A DNA stretch of 64,000 nt from Acidovorax_G lacteus (GCF_039540375.1 NZ_BAABEX010000007.1:701647-765646), one strand, 5' to 3'. Counted from the first letter of the stretch, positions 8,066-17,285 are shown. Notes: generated by a model from the sequence alone, not told the origin. Translations and numbers: made by a program.

Positions 8066-9127
8066 TCAGAGCGCCGGGTCGCGCACCTCCCAGCGGATCG
8101 CGTCGATCGCAGCCAGCAGCTCGGGCGATAGCGTGGTGCCCCAGGCGTCCAGGTCTTCGTCGAGCTGGGCGCGCGACGTGACGCCGATGATGGTGCTGGC
8201 CACCTGCCACTTGGTGTAGCAAAACGCCAGCGCCATGCGCGTGGGCGACAGGCCATGCTCGCGTGCCAGCGCGTTGTAGCGGCGTGCGGCGGCAAGCGAT
8301 TCGGGCCGCCCCCAGCGCTGCTTGCGCACGCTCTCGTAGCGCGCAATGCGCGCGCCCTGCGGCGCACCCGGGTCGGTGGGCGCATGCTGATCGTACTTGC
8401 CCGTCAGCAGGCCAAAGCCCAGCGGCGAATACGCCAGCAGCGACACGCCCAGGCGGTGGCAGGTTTCGTCGAGCGCGTTCTCGTAGGTGCGGTTGATCAG
8501 GCAGTACGGGTTCTGCACCGACACCACGCGCGGCAGGCCGTGCTGCTCGGCCAGGCGCACGAATTCGTGCACGCCGTAGGGCGTTTCGTTCGACAAACCC
8601 ACGTAGCGCACCTTGCCAGCCCGCACCAGCCCGGCCAGCGCATCCAGCTGCTCGTGGATGGGGGTTTGCGAAGTCTCTTTGGCAGGGTCGTAGTACAGCG
8701 TGCCGAAGGCCGGCACATGGCGCTCGGGCCAATGGATCTGGTAGAGGTCGATCACGTCGGTCTGCAGGCGGCGCAGGCTGCCTTCGCACGAGGCCACGAT
8801 GTCGGCCGCCGTCATGCCCTTGCCCTCGCGGATCCAGGGCATGCCGCGCGACGGCCCGGCCACCTTGGTGGCCAGCACCACGCGCTGGCGCAGGCCCGGC
8901 GTACGCGCCAGCCAGCGGCCGATGATGGATTCAGTGGCGCCGCAGGTCTCGGCCCGCGCGGGCACGGCGTACATCTCGGCCGTGTCCAGAAAGTTCACCC
9001 CGCGTGCCAGCGCGTGGTCGAGGATGTCGTGGGCCTCGGCCTCGGCGACCTGCTCGCCAAAAGTCATGGTGCCAAGGCAGATGGGTGTGACAGCCAGATC
9101 GCTGTGCCCCAGACGGATGGTTTGCAT
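8066..9127 (-). CDS. tas: Aldo/keto reductase, Tas-like
   Basis: NADP(H)-dependent aldo/keto reductase of 353 residues. It resembles E. coli Tas along its length: MQTIRLGHSDLAVTPICLGT at the start, then MTFGEQ, DTAEMYAVP (catalytic Asp and Tyr), ATKVAGPSRG (Lys) and LYQIHWPER (His), QNPYCLINR and LAYSPLGFGLLTGKY. The catalytic tetrad is complete. It converges with the M20 gene (22 bp between stops) and diverges from the alpha/beta hydrolase (114 bp between starts). The physiological substrate is unknown for the family. Confidence 0.88.
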   Translation of the reverse strand: MQTIRLGHSDLAVTPICLGTMTFGEQVAEAEAHDILDHALARGVNFLDTAEMYAVPARAETCGATESIIGRWLARTPGLRQRVVLATKVAGPSRGMPWIREGKGMTAADIVASCEGSLRRLQTDVIDLYQIHWPERHVPAFGTLYYDPAKETSQTPIHEQLDALAGLVRAGKVRYVGLSNETPYGVHEFVRLAEQHGLPRVVSVQNPYCLINRTYENALDETCHRLGVSLLAYSPLGFGLLTGKYDQHAPTDPGAPQGARIARYESVRKQRWGRPESLAAARRYNALAREHGLSPTRMALAFCYTKWQVASTIIGVTSRAQLDEDLDAWGTTLSPELLAAIDAIRWEVRDPAL

Positions 9128-9241
9128 GCGTGCTCCACAGGAATGAGCGCCGCAGTGTACGGCGCATGCGCAGGCTGTGCAGGCGCTGCGCTGTCCCTGC
9201 CATGACTGCCGGCACAGGCCCTGCGCCGGAATAATGCCGCC

Positions 9242-10231
9242 ATGCTCGAGACTGCCTACCCGCCCCGCCACCACTCCCGCACCGAAACCGTGCCCCTGCG
9301 CACGCTGCGCTACCACGTACGCCGTTGGGGCGCCGACCAGGCCGCCCCAGGCACAGTTCCGCTGGTGCTGGTGCACGGCTGGATGGACGTGGCCGCCTCA
9401 TACCAGTTCGTGGTGGACGCATTCTCCGACGCCTTCCTGCAGGGCAGATGCATCATCGCGCCCGACTGGCGCGGCTTTGGCCACACCACGCTGCCTTCCC
9501 CTTGCGACCACTATGTGTTTGCCGACTACCTGGCCGACCTGGACCGGCTGCTGGACCATTACGCGCCCGGCCAGCCGGTAGACCTGGTGGGCCACAGCAT
9601 GGGTGGCAACATCGCCATGATGTATGCGGGCGTGCGCCCGGCGCGGGTGCGGCGGCTGGTCAACCTCGAAGGCTTCGGTCTGCCCGCCACGCGGCCCGAA
9701 CAGGCGCCCAAGCGGCTCGCGCAGTGGCTCGATGAACTGCGCGGCCTGGACAGCGGTGCGCACGACCTCAAGGACTACGACAGCGCCGACGGCGTGGCCC
9801 AGCGCCTGATGAAGACCAACCCCCGCCTGCCGGCCGACAAGGCGCGCTGGTTGGCGCAGCACTGGGCGGCGCCCAACGCCCAGGGGCGCTGGCAGATCCT
9901 GGGCGACCCGGCCCACAAGATCACGAGCGCCCAGCTCTACCGCCTCGAAGAAGCCTTGGCCACCTACGCCGCCATCACTGCGCCGGTGCTGGCCGTGGAG
10001 GCCAGCGACGACAGCCTGGGCCTGTGGTGGAAGGGCAAGTACACGCTGGACGAATACCACCAGCGCCTGCGCCATGTGCCGCAGTGCGAGGTGGCCGTGG
10101 TGCAGGACGCGGGCCACATGCTGCACCACGACCAGCCCGAGGCAGTGGCGGCGCACATCGAACGCTTTGTGACCGGCACCCCGGGCACGCCCCCGCGCGC
10201 CGTGCCCGGCGCGGTGGCCATGGACCACTGA
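9242..10231 (+). CDS. Alpha/beta hydrolase
   Basis: A 329-residue alpha/beta-hydrolase-fold enzyme without signal peptide. Visible motifs are LVLVHGWMDVAAS (oxyanion HG), the nucleophile elbow VGHSMGGN (Ser near residue 120), and DAGHMLHHDQPE with the catalytic His; an Asp in VLAVEASDDS could complete the triad. APDWRGFGHT is the usual strand-loop block. Substrate not predictable. A palindromic repeat 12 bp after the stop may terminate its transcript. Confidence 0.87.
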   Translation: MLETAYPPRHHSRTETVPLRTLRYHVRRWGADQAAPGTVPLVLVHGWMDVAASYQFVVDAFSDAFLQGRCIIAPDWRGFGHTTLPSPCDHYVFADYLADLDRLLDHYAPGQPVDLVGHSMGGNIAMMYAGVRPARVRRLVNLEGFGLPATRPEQAPKRLAQWLDELRGLDSGAHDLKDYDSADGVAQRLMKTNPRLPADKARWLAQHWAAPNAQGRWQILGDPAHKITSAQLYRLEEALATYAAITAPVLAVEASDDSLGLWWKGKYTLDEYHQRLRHVPQCEVAVVQDAGHMLHHDQPEAVAAHIERFVTGTPGTPPRAVPGAVAMDH

Positions 10232-10236
10232 GTGCC

Positions 10237-10293
10237 AAAATGGCTGCTCGTGCTTATGAATCAAGCACGAGCAGCTATCAATTCAATAGCAAA
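10237..10293. repeat. Palindromic dispersed element, copy B (best preserved)
   Basis: Perfect 13-bp inverted repeat: GCTGCTCGTGCTT at 10243-10255 and AAGCACGAGCAGC at 10263-10275, with a 7-nt loop. A second small stem follows directly (GCTAT...ATAGC, 10274-10290). It lies just after the alpha/beta hydrolase stop and upstream of prfB. This is the clearest copy of the family in the window; as RNA it would form two adjacent hairpins. Confidence 0.85.
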
Positions 10294-10449
10294 CAGATGA
10301 AGCGCGGCTCCCGTGCGGGCTGGTACGCTGGCGCGCCCGCGGGCCAACGGCCCTGCGTCCGGGCGGGCGGGCCCGGGCATGAGAAAATCGCCGGTTGACC
10401 CGAACATCCGCCTTCGCAGCGCGCGCAGGCCCACCACCGAAAGAACACC

Positions 10450-11554
10450 ATGGACGCAGAACGCATCAACCTGATTGGCAACACCCTCTCCGACCTCGCG
10501 GTGCGCACGCAAGAGTTACGGAGGTATCTTTGACTTCGATGCCAAATTCGAACGCCTGAGAACCGTCAACGCATCGCTCGAAGACCCGGCCGTCTGGAAC
10601 GACCCCAAGAAGGCCCAGGAGCTAGGCAAGGAACAGAAATCGCTCTCCAGCGTGGTGGTCACGCTGGACAAGCTCACGCGCGAGCTGGCCGACAACGCCG
10701 AGCTCTATGAAATGAGCAAAGACGAAGGCGATGAGGCCGGCCTCATCACCATCGAAGGCGAGACCGACAAGCTGCGCCCGCTCATCGAGGAGCTGGAGTT
10801 CCGCCGCATGTTCAGCAACGAGGCCGATCCGCTGAACTGCTTCCTTGACATCCAGGCCGGCGCAGGCGGCACCGAGGCCTGCGACTGGGCCAGCATGCTG
10901 CTGCGCCAGTACCTCAAGTACGCCGAGCGCAAGGGCTTCAAGGCCACGGTGGAAGACGAAACCCCGGGCGACGTGGCCGGCATCAAGAGCGCCACGATCA
11001 AGATTGAGGGCGAGTACGCGTTTGGCCTGCTGCGCACCGAAACCGGCGTGCACCGCCTGGTGCGCAAGAGCCCGTTCGACAGCTCGGGCGGCCGCCACAC
11101 CTCGTTCGCGTCGGTGTTCGTGTACCCCGAGATCGACGACTCCATCGAGATCAACATCAACCCGGCCGACGTGCGCACCGACACCTTCCGCGCCAGCGGC
11201 GCGGGCGGCCAGCACATCAACAAGACCGATTCGGCCGTGCGCCTCACGCACATCCCGACCGGCATCGTGGTGCAGTGCCAGGACGGCCGCAGCCAGCACA
11301 GCAACCGCGACGTGGCCTGGCAACGCCTGCGCAGCCGCCTGTACGACTACGAGATGCGCAAGCGCATGGAGGCGCAGCAAAAGCTCGAAGACACCAAGAC
11401 CGACGTGGGCTGGGGCCACCAGATCCGCTCGTACGTGCTCGACCAGTCGCGCATCAAGGACCTGCGCACCAACGTGGAAATCTCCAACACCCAGAAGGTG
11501 CTGGACGGCGACCTCGACGCGTTCATCGAAGCCTCGCTCAAGCAGGGCGTCTGA
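10450..11554 (+). CDS. prfB: Peptide chain release factor 2 (programmed +1 frameshift)
   Basis: RF2 recognises UGA and UAA and triggers peptidyl-tRNA hydrolysis. The frame from ATG 10450 reads 27 codons to CTT and then in-frame TGA at 10531-10533. Translation continues in the +1 frame from GAC at 10532, giving 367 residues in total (E. coli RF2 has 365). The anticodon-like tripeptide is in RKSPFDSSGG and the catalytic GGQ is in SGAGGQHINKTDSAV (about residues 252-254). The internal TGA is the autoregulatory frameshift site, not a mutation. Its stop overlaps the HAD gene start as TGATG. Confidence 0.97.
10519..10534 (+). promoter_or_regulatory. prfB recoding site
   Basis: An internal Shine-Dalgarno-like CGGAGGT lies a few bases before CTT TGA C, the standard RF2 frameshift signal. 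When RF2 is scarce the ribosome pauses at TGA and slips +1 on CTT, so RF2 level controls its own synthesis. The spacing (TA between the SD-like element and CTT) matches the classical signal. Confidence 0.95.
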
Positions 11555-12267
11555 TGGCCAGACCCCTGCCCTGCGCACCAGCCGCTGCGCCTGCCCATGC
11601 TGGCGCGGTGCGCGCGATCATCTTCGACATGGACGGCACCATGGTCGATTCCATGCCCGCGCATGCGCAGAGCTGGGCCGAATTTGCCCGCCGCCACGGC
11701 GTGGCCATGGACGTGGCCGAGATCCTGCGCCGCACCACGGGCCGCACCGGGGCCGAGTGCATGCGCGAGGTGCTGGGCGCCGACCTCGACGAAGCGCGGG
11801 TGCAGGCGCTGGTGACCGAAAAAGAAGTCATCTACCGCGAGCTGTTTGGCCCGGCGTTCCGGGAGGTGGCGGGTTTTCGCCACTTTGCGCAGTGCGTGCG
11901 CGCAGCGGGCCTGCCGCTGGCCGTGGCCACGGCCGGCGACCGGCACAACATCGCCTTTGTGCTGCAGCACCTCCAGCTGGCCGAGCCCCCGCAAGCGATT
12001 GTGGGCGGCGACGAAGGCCTGCCGGGCAAGCCCGAGCCGGCGCTGTTCCTCGAAGCGGCCCGGCGCCTGGGCGCCCACCCCGCCGATTGCCTGGTGTTTG
12101 AAGACGCGCCCTTCGGCATCGAAGCCGCGCGCCGCGCGGGCATGCGCGCCGTGGCGGTGTGCAGCACCCACACGCCCGAGCAACTCGCCGGACCCCACGT
12201 GGTCGCGCAAGTGCGCGACTATCACGAACTCATGAACACGAACTTCCTGGAGACCCTCGATGCGTGA
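11554..12267 (+). CDS. HAD-superfamily phosphatase, beta-phosphoglucomutase-like subfamily
   Basis: A 237-residue HAD hydrolase. Motif I is IIFDMDGTMVDS (nucleophile Asp and acid/base Asp, about residues 25-36), motif II is AVATAGD, motif III includes GKPEPALFLEAA and motif IV is VFEDAPFGIEAA; a helical cap lies between I and II. This is the layout of sugar-phosphate phosphatases and phosphoglucomutases of subfamily IA. It starts in the prfB stop (TGATG) and its end overlaps the pepN start by 8 bp, so all three are translationally linked. Substrate unknown. Confidence 0.88.
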   Translation: MARPLPCAPAAAPAHAGAVRAIIFDMDGTMVDSMPAHAQSWAEFARRHGVAMDVAEILRRTTGRTGAECMREVLGADLDEARVQALVTEKEVIYRELFGPAFREVAGFRHFAQCVRAAGLPLAVATAGDRHNIAFVLQHLQLAEPPQAIVGGDEGLPGKPEPALFLEAARRLGAHPADCLVFEDAPFGIEAARRAGMRAVAVCSTHTPEQLAGPHVVAQVRDYHELMNTNFLETLDA

Positions 12268-14968
12268 AGGCCAAGCCGCGGTGATCCACCGCACCGACTA
12301 CCAGCCGCCGGCATTTTGGATCGACCATGTCGAACTCACGTTCGACCTCGACCCTGCCAAGACGCGCGTGCTCAACAAGATGCGCGTGCGCCGCAACGCG
12401 GCCGTGCCCGCACAGCCGCTGCGCCTGCACGGTGAAGACCTGAACCTGGCGCGCGTGATGGTCAACGGGGCCGGCACCTCGTTCAAGATGGAGGGCGCGC
12501 AACTCGTGCTGGAGAACCTGCCCGAGGGCGACGCCCCCGTGGACCTGGAGATCTTCACCACCTGTGCGCCGGCCAAGAACACCCAGCTCATGGGCCTGTA
12601 TGTCAGCCAGGGCACCTTCTTCACGCAGTGCGAGGCCGAGGGCTTCCGCCGGATCACCTACTTCCTGGATCGGCCGGATGTGATGGCCAGCTACACCGTC
12701 ACGCTGCGTGCCGACAAGGCCCAGTACCCGGTGCTGCTGTCCAACGGCAACCTGGTGGAGCAAGGCGAACTCGACGATGGTCGCCACTTCGCCAAGTGGG
12801 TGGATCCGCACAAGAAGCCCTGCTACCTGTTCGCCCTGGTGGCCGGCAAGCTGGTGGCCCGCGAGCAGAAAATCCGCACCCGCGCGGGCACCGACCACCT
12901 GCTGCAGGTGTACGTGCGCCCCGGCGACCTGGGCAAGACCGAACACGCGATGAACTCGCTGATGGCCAGCATCGCCTGGGACGAGGCACGCTTTGGCCTG
13001 CCGCTCGACCTGGAGCGCTTCATGATCGTCGCCACCAGCGACTTCAACATGGGCGCGATGGAGAACAAGGGCCTGAACATCTTCAACACGAAGTACGTTC
13101 TGGCCAGCGAGGCCACGGCCACCGACGCCGACTTCGCCAACATCGAGAGCGTGGTGGGGCATGAGTACTTCCACAACTGGACGGGCAACCGCGTCACCTG
13201 CCGCGACTGGTTCCAGCTCAGCTTGAAGGAAGGCCTCACCGTCTTCCGCGACCAGGAGTTCAGCCAGGACCTTGCAGGCGATGCCTCGGCGCGCGCCGTC
13301 AAGCGCATCGAAGACGTGCGCGTACTGCGCACCGTGCAGTTCCCGGAGGACGCAGGCCCCATGGCCCACCCGGTGCGCCCGGACAGCTACCTCGAGATCA
13401 ACAACTTCTACACCGTCACGATCTACGAAAAGGGTGCCGAGGTCGTGCGCATGATGCACAACCTGGTGGGCCGCGACGGCTTTGCCCAGGGCATGAAGCT
13501 GTACTTCGAGCGCCACGACGGCCAGGCCGTGACCTGCGACGACTTCGCCCAGGCCATTGCCGACGCAAACCCGGGCAGCGAACTGGCCCAGCGCCTGGAT
13601 GCCTTCAAGCACTGGTACAGCCAGGCGGGCACGCCCCGCGTGCAGGCGCATGGTCACTTCGATGCCGCAGCGCGCACCTACACGCTGACCTTGCGCCAAA
13701 GCTGCCCTGCCACGCCCGGGCAGCAGGACAAGCCCGCCTTCGTGATCCCGGTCGAGCTGGGCCTGCTGAGCGCCGAGGGCGCCGCGTTGCCACTGCAATT
13801 GCAAGGCGAACCCGCCGCTGCGGGCAGCAGCCGCACCGTGGTGCTCTCGGAGCCCGAGCAGCAATGGGTGTTCACCGGCATCGACGCAGTGCCGGTGCCG
13901 TCGCTGCTGCGCGGCTTCAGTGCCCCGGTGGTGCTGGAATGCGCCTACTCCGACCAAGACCTGCTCACCCTGCTGGCACACGACCCGGACCCGTTCAACC
14001 GCTGGGAAGCTGGCCAGCGCCTGGCGCTGCGCACCGCACTCGCGGCGCTGGACAACCCCGAAGTGGTGGCAGACGCTGCGGGGCACATCGCCGCGCCGCT
14101 GCTACCCGACGCCTTCGTGCAGGCCATGCGCAGCGTGCTGCGCCACCCGCAACTGGATGCCGCCTTCAAGGAACTGGTGCTGACGCTGCCGTCGGAGACC
14201 TACATCGCAGAGCAGCGCGACGTGGTGGACCCGCAGCGCATCCATGCCGTGCGCGAAGCCATGCGCGCCCAGCTCGCACAGGCCCTGCATGACGACTGGC
14301 AGTGGGCCTGGGAAGCCCACGAGAACACGGGTGGCTACTCGCCGGACCCGATCTCCACCGGCCGCCGGGCGCTGGCGGGCCTCGCGCTGGCCATGCTCTG
14401 CCTGAGCGCCGTGCGCACCGGCAACCCGGTGTGGCCCGGCAAGGCCTACCAGCGTTTCAAGTCGGCCAGCAACATGACGGACCGCTTCAACGCGCTCACG
14501 GCCTTGGTCTACAGCGGGCACGAACTGGCCCAGCCGGCGCTTGCGCGCTTTCACGCCCTGTTCAAAGACGAGCCGCTGGTCATCGACAAATGGTTTGCCT
14601 TGCAAGCCGGCGCGCCAGACCGCGCGGGCCATGTGCTACCGGTGGTGCGCCAGTTGATGCAGCACCCGGACTTCAGCCTCAAGAACCCCAACCGTGCGCG
14701 CAGCGTGATCTTCAGCTACTGCAACGGCAACCCCGGCGCTTTCCATCGCGCAGACGCCGGTGGCTACGTGTTCTGGAGCGACCGCGTGATCGAGCTGGAC
14801 GCGATCAACCCCCAGGTGGCCGCACGCCTGGCGCGGGCGCTGGACCGCTGGCGCAAGCTGGCCGAGCCCTGGCGCACAGCCGCCCGCGAAGCCATTGCAC
14901 GCGTGGCCGCACGCCCCGACCTCTCGAACGACGTGCGCGAGGTGGTCACCCGCGCCCTCAACGACTGA
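12260..14968 (+). CDS. pepN: Aminopeptidase N
   Basis: Zinc M1 aminopeptidase of 902 residues that removes N-terminal residues from peptides in the cytoplasm. GAMEN, the substrate N-terminus anchor, begins at residue 265; the zinc motif HEYFH begins at 301, with the third ligand Glu in the LSLKEGLTVF block. The N-terminal beta domain, catalytic domain and long helical C-terminal domain are all present and the length is that of E. coli PepN. The start overlaps the HAD gene by 8 bp; fbp follows 17 bp after the stop. Confidence 0.96.
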   Translation: MREGQAAVIHRTDYQPPAFWIDHVELTFDLDPAKTRVLNKMRVRRNAAVPAQPLRLHGEDLNLARVMVNGAGTSFKMEGAQLVLENLPEGDAPVDLEIFTTCAPAKNTQLMGLYVSQGTFFTQCEAEGFRRITYFLDRPDVMASYTVTLRADKAQYPVLLSNGNLVEQGELDDGRHFAKWVDPHKKPCYLFALVAGKLVAREQKIRTRAGTDHLLQVYVRPGDLGKTEHAMNSLMASIAWDEARFGLPLDLERFMIVATSDFNMGAMENKGLNIFNTKYVLASEATATDADFANIESVVGHEYFHNWTGNRVTCRDWFQLSLKEGLTVFRDQEFSQDLAGDASARAVKRIEDVRVLRTVQFPEDAGPMAHPVRPDSYLEINNFYTVTIYEKGAEVVRMMHNLVGRDGFAQGMKLYFERHDGQAVTCDDFAQAIADANPGSELAQRLDAFKHWYSQAGTPRVQAHGHFDAAARTYTLTLRQSCPATPGQQDKPAFVIPVELGLLSAEGAALPLQLQGEPAAAGSSRTVVLSEPEQQWVFTGIDAVPVPSLLRGFSAPVVLECAYSDQDLLTLLAHDPDPFNRWEAGQRLALRTALAALDNPEVVADAAGHIAAPLLPDAFVQAMRSVLRHPQLDAAFKELVLTLPSETYIAEQRDVVDPQRIHAVREAMRAQLAQALHDDWQWAWEAHENTGGYSPDPISTGRRALAGLALAMLCLSAVRTGNPVWPGKAYQRFKSASNMTDRFNALTALVYSGHELAQPALARFHALFKDEPLVIDKWFALQAGAPDRAGHVLPVVRQLMQHPDFSLKNPNRARSVIFSYCNGNPGAFHRADAGGYVFWSDRVIELDAINPQVAARLARALDRWRKLAEPWRTAAREAIARVAARPDLSNDVREVVTRALND

Positions 14969-14985
14969 CCCGAAGGAAACACCCC

Positions 14986-15993
14986 ATGGCCCAACGCATC
15001 AGCCTCACGCGCTACCTGGTCGAGCAGCAGCGCGCGGATGGACGCATCCCCTCCCAACTGCGCCTGCTGCTCGAAGTGGTGGCACGCGCCTGCAAAAGCA
15101 TCAGCCAGGCCGTGAACAAAGGCGCGCTCGGCGGGGTGCTCGGCACGGCGCACAGCGAGAACGTACAAGGCGAGGTCCAGAAGAAGCTCGACATCATCGC
15201 CAACGAGGTGCTGATCGAAGCCAACGAATGGGGCGGACACCTGGCCGCCATGGCCAGCGAAGAAATGGACGGCATCTACCTCGTACCCAACCGCTACCCC
15301 CAAGGCGAGTACCTGCTGCTGTTCGATCCGCTGGACGGCTCGTCCAACATCGATGTGAACGTGAGCATCGGCACCATCTTCAGCGTGCTCAAGAAGCCCG
15401 ACGGGGACCGTGGCGTGGAGGAATCCGACTTCCTGCAACCCGGCACCCAGCAGGTGGCGGCAGGCTACTGCATCTACGGCCCCCAGACCACCCTGGTGCT
15501 GACCGTTGGAGACGGCGTGGCCATGTTCACACTGGACCGCGAGCAGGGCTCCTTCGTGCTCACCGAAGAGAACGTGCGCATTCCGGAAGACACCAAGGAA
15601 TTCGCGATCAACATGAGCAACATGCGCCACTGGGACGCGCCGGTCAAGCGCTACATCGACGAATGCCTGCAAGGCAAGGACGGCCCACGCGGCAAGGACT
15701 TCAACATGCGCTGGATCGCCTCCATGGTGGCCGATGTGCACCGTATCCTCACACGCGGCGGCATCTTCATGTACCCCTGGGACAAGCGGGAGCCGAACAA
15801 ACCGGGCAAGCTGCGCCTGATGTACGAAGCCAATCCGATGTCCTGGCTGGTCGAACAAGCTGGCGGTGCCGCGACCAACGGCCGCCAGCGCATTCTGGAA
15901 CTGCAGCCAGCCCAATTGCACGAGCGCGTGAGCGTGATCCTGGGCTCCAAAAACGAAGTGGAACGCGTGACAAGCTACCATTCCGTTGTATAA
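14986..15993 (+). CDS. fbp: Fructose-1,6-bisphosphatase class I
   Basis: Gluconeogenic enzyme of 335 residues converting fructose-1,6-bisphosphate to fructose-6-phosphate. Metal and substrate motifs are EVQKKLDIIANEVL, the signature DPLDGSSNIDVNVSIGT (about residues 113-129) and MYEANPMSWLVEQAGG. The start MAQRISLTRYLVEQQ follows an AAGGAA ribosome-binding site. It is 17 bp after pepN. Its TAA stop lies inside the TATAAT of the promoter for the downstream tRNA-Thr gene. Confidence 0.96.
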   Translation: MAQRISLTRYLVEQQRADGRIPSQLRLLLEVVARACKSISQAVNKGALGGVLGTAHSENVQGEVQKKLDIIANEVLIEANEWGGHLAAMASEEMDGIYLVPNRYPQGEYLLLFDPLDGSSNIDVNVSIGTIFSVLKKPDGDRGVEESDFLQPGTQQVAAGYCIYGPQTTLVLTVGDGVAMFTLDREQGSFVLTEENVRIPEDTKEFAINMSNMRHWDAPVKRYIDECLQGKDGPRGKDFNMRWIASMVADVHRILTRGGIFMYPWDKREPNKPGKLRLMYEANPMSWLVEQAGGAATNGRQRILELQPAQLHERVSVILGSKNEVERVTSYHSVV

Positions 15994-15994
15994 T
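15967..15994 (+). promoter_or_regulatory. Promoter of tRNA-Thr inside the 3' end of fbp
   Basis: A -35-like GTGACA (15967-15972), a 16-bp spacer and a perfect -10 TATAAT (15989-15994) precede the tRNA by 10 bp. The -10 box contains the fbp stop codon, so the coding end and the promoter share sequence. Confidence 0.75.
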
Positions 15995-16004
15995 TTAAGT
16001 CTTC

Positions 16005-16080
16005 GCCGGTGTAGCTCAGTCGGTAGAGCAGCTCATTCGTAATGAGAAGGTCGGGTGTTCGATTCATCTCTCCGGCACCA
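16005..16080 (+). tRNA. tRNA-Thr (CGT anticodon)
   Basis: A 76-nt cloverleaf with encoded CCA. The D stem is GCTC/GAGC, the anticodon loop TTCGTAA carries CGT (reads ACG), and the T loop is TTCGATT. The acceptor pairs GCCGGTG with CTCCGGC with one T-T mismatch near its base. Confidence 0.93.
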
Positions 16081-16084
16081 CATT

Positions 16085-16119
16085 AAAGCCCCTGATTCGC
16101 AAGATTCAGGGGCTTTTTG
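16085..16119 (+). terminator. Rho-independent terminator after tRNA-Thr
   Basis: GCCCCTGA (16088-16095) pairs with TCAGGGGC (16106-16113), followed by TTTTTG. It begins a few bases after the CCA end. Confidence 0.9.
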
Positions 16120-16263
16120 TTGCTTGCCGCACGGCCCATGCCACCGATGAGAGTGCAACAACCGCGCCTGCATCGAATGCAGCACCACAACGAATACCAA
16201 CACAGTACCCGTTCGACCCCTCCCCGTCCGCCCCTCTAGCAGCGCCACGCCCAAAAGAGCAGC

Positions 16264-16305
16264 GCTAAAAACAAAAAACCCCGCTACGTTTTTGTAGCAG
16301 GGTTT
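16264..16305 (-). terminator. Rho-independent terminator after tRNA-Lys
   Basis: A 12-bp stem with one mismatch (16276-16287 with 16294-16305) and a 6-nt loop. Read on the minus strand it is followed by a run of six T and then more T. It lies 22 bp past the tRNA-Lys 3' end. Confidence 0.85.
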
Positions 16306-16327
16306 CCAGCATTCACAAGGAATTCGG

Positions 16328-16403
16328 TGGTAGGACGTACAAGATTCGAACTTGTGACCAACGGATTAAAAGTCCGCTGCTCTACCAACTGAGCTAACGT
16401 CCC
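16328..16403 (-). tRNA. tRNA-Lys (TTT anticodon)
   Basis: On the minus strand a 76-nt cloverleaf starts GGGACGTTAGCTCAGTTGG and ends CCTACCA. The anticodon loop CTTTTAA holds TTT (reads AAA and AAG) and the T loop is TTCGAAT. CCA is encoded. Confidence 0.95.
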
Positions 16404-16445
16404 ACTCGAAAAAACCAAACGGGTTGGTTTTCAGCGAAGACCGAG

Positions 16446-16472
16446 ATTATAGCGCTTTTTCATGCGATCCAA
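16446..16472 (-). promoter_or_regulatory. Probable promoter of tRNA-Lys
   Basis: On the minus strand a perfect TATAAT lies at 16451-16446 with a -35-like TTGGAT at 16472-16467 (15-bp spacer, slightly short). Transcription would begin about 35 bp before the mature tRNA. Confidence 0.6.
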
Positions 16473-16490
16473 TCTCTTACCCGGACACCT

Positions 16491-17285
16491 TTAGCCGGCA
16501 GCCAATCGCTCGAGCAGTCGGCCAGCCGCCACCAGCCCAAACGTGGCCGTGACAGTAACCACCGAGCCGTACCCGTGACAGTTGAGCGAGCCGTCTCCAT
16601 CGATCTGGCAGGACGGATCGGGAGGCGCTACCGCCTCCCGGCTGAAGACCGCCTCAACACGCATGGCTTTACCATCCTTGGGCGCGCCATGGTGTTTGCG
16701 CAGCTGGTAGCGCAATTGCGCCAGCAGAGGATCGTGGGTGGCTTGCGAGATATCTGCGAGTTCAACACGGTGTGCCTGACGCTTACCCCCAGCCGCTCCC
16801 ACGCTCAAGAAAGGCATCCCCTCGGCCCGGGCCCACGCGGCCATGGTGACCTTGGCCCGCATCTGATCGCACGCATCCAGCACCGCGGAGAGCGGGCTGA
16901 CGGTAGTGGCGCTCACAAGGTCCAACCAGTTTGCGGGTTCGACAAATTCCTCGATGGCCTGCACCTCACAATCCGGATGGATGCTGGCAATGCGCTCGCG
17001 CATGGCCTGTACTTTCGCCTGCCCAACGGTAGCGTTGGTCGCATGAATCTGGCGGTTGATATTGGACTCGGCCACATGGTCCAGATCGATCAGGGTCAAC
17101 CGCGCGACTCCACTGCGGGCCAGCGCTTCCGCAGCCCAAGAGCCCACGCCGCCGATACCAACTACAGCCACATGAGCGCTCCGGATCCGGGCAGCGCCCG
17201 CTTTGCCGTACAAGCGCTCAAGGCCAGAGAAACGCCGGTCCAAGTCTAGCGATTCGGTACTGGTGGCAGGCGCAGTAGCCGACAT
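16491..17285 (-). CDS. tcdA: tRNA threonylcarbamoyladenosine dehydratase (ThiF/E1-like)
   Basis: A 264-residue E1-like enzyme that uses ATP to cyclise the t6A modification at tRNA position 37 to ct6A. It has the nucleotide-binding VVGIGGVGSWAAEALARSG (about residues 41-59), LTLIDLDHVAESNINRQ, and DACDQMRAKV with the conserved Asp and Cys. The start MSATAPATSTESLDLDRRF shares TGATG with the cpoB stop, so it is translationally coupled to cpoB and probably belongs to the tolB-pal-cpoB transcript. Confidence 0.93.
   Translation of the reverse strand: MSATAPATSTESLDLDRRFSGLERLYGKAGAARIRSAHVAVVGIGGVGSWAAEALARSGVARLTLIDLDHVAESNINRQIHATNATVGQAKVQAMRERIASIHPDCEVQAIEEFVEPANWLDLVSATTVSPLSAVLDACDQMRAKVTMAAWARAEGMPFLSVGAAGGKRQAHRVELADISQATHDPLLAQLRYQLRKHHGAPKDGKAMRVEAVFSREAVAPPDPSCQIDGDGSLNCHGYGSVVTVTATFGLVAAGRLLERLAAG

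Noticed and set aside
10531..10533. In-frame stop in prfB as a sign of a pseudogene
   Set aside because: The stop is the programmed RF2 frameshift site with its SD-like element, and the +1 frame carries on with a complete RF2.
12230..14086. 618-codon minus-strand frame opposite pepN
   Set aside because: Antisense shadow; pepN with GAMEN and HEYFH motifs is unambiguous.
16033..16254. Small minus-strand frame over tRNA-Thr and its terminator
   Set aside because: It overlaps a tRNA gene and has no recognisable protein features.
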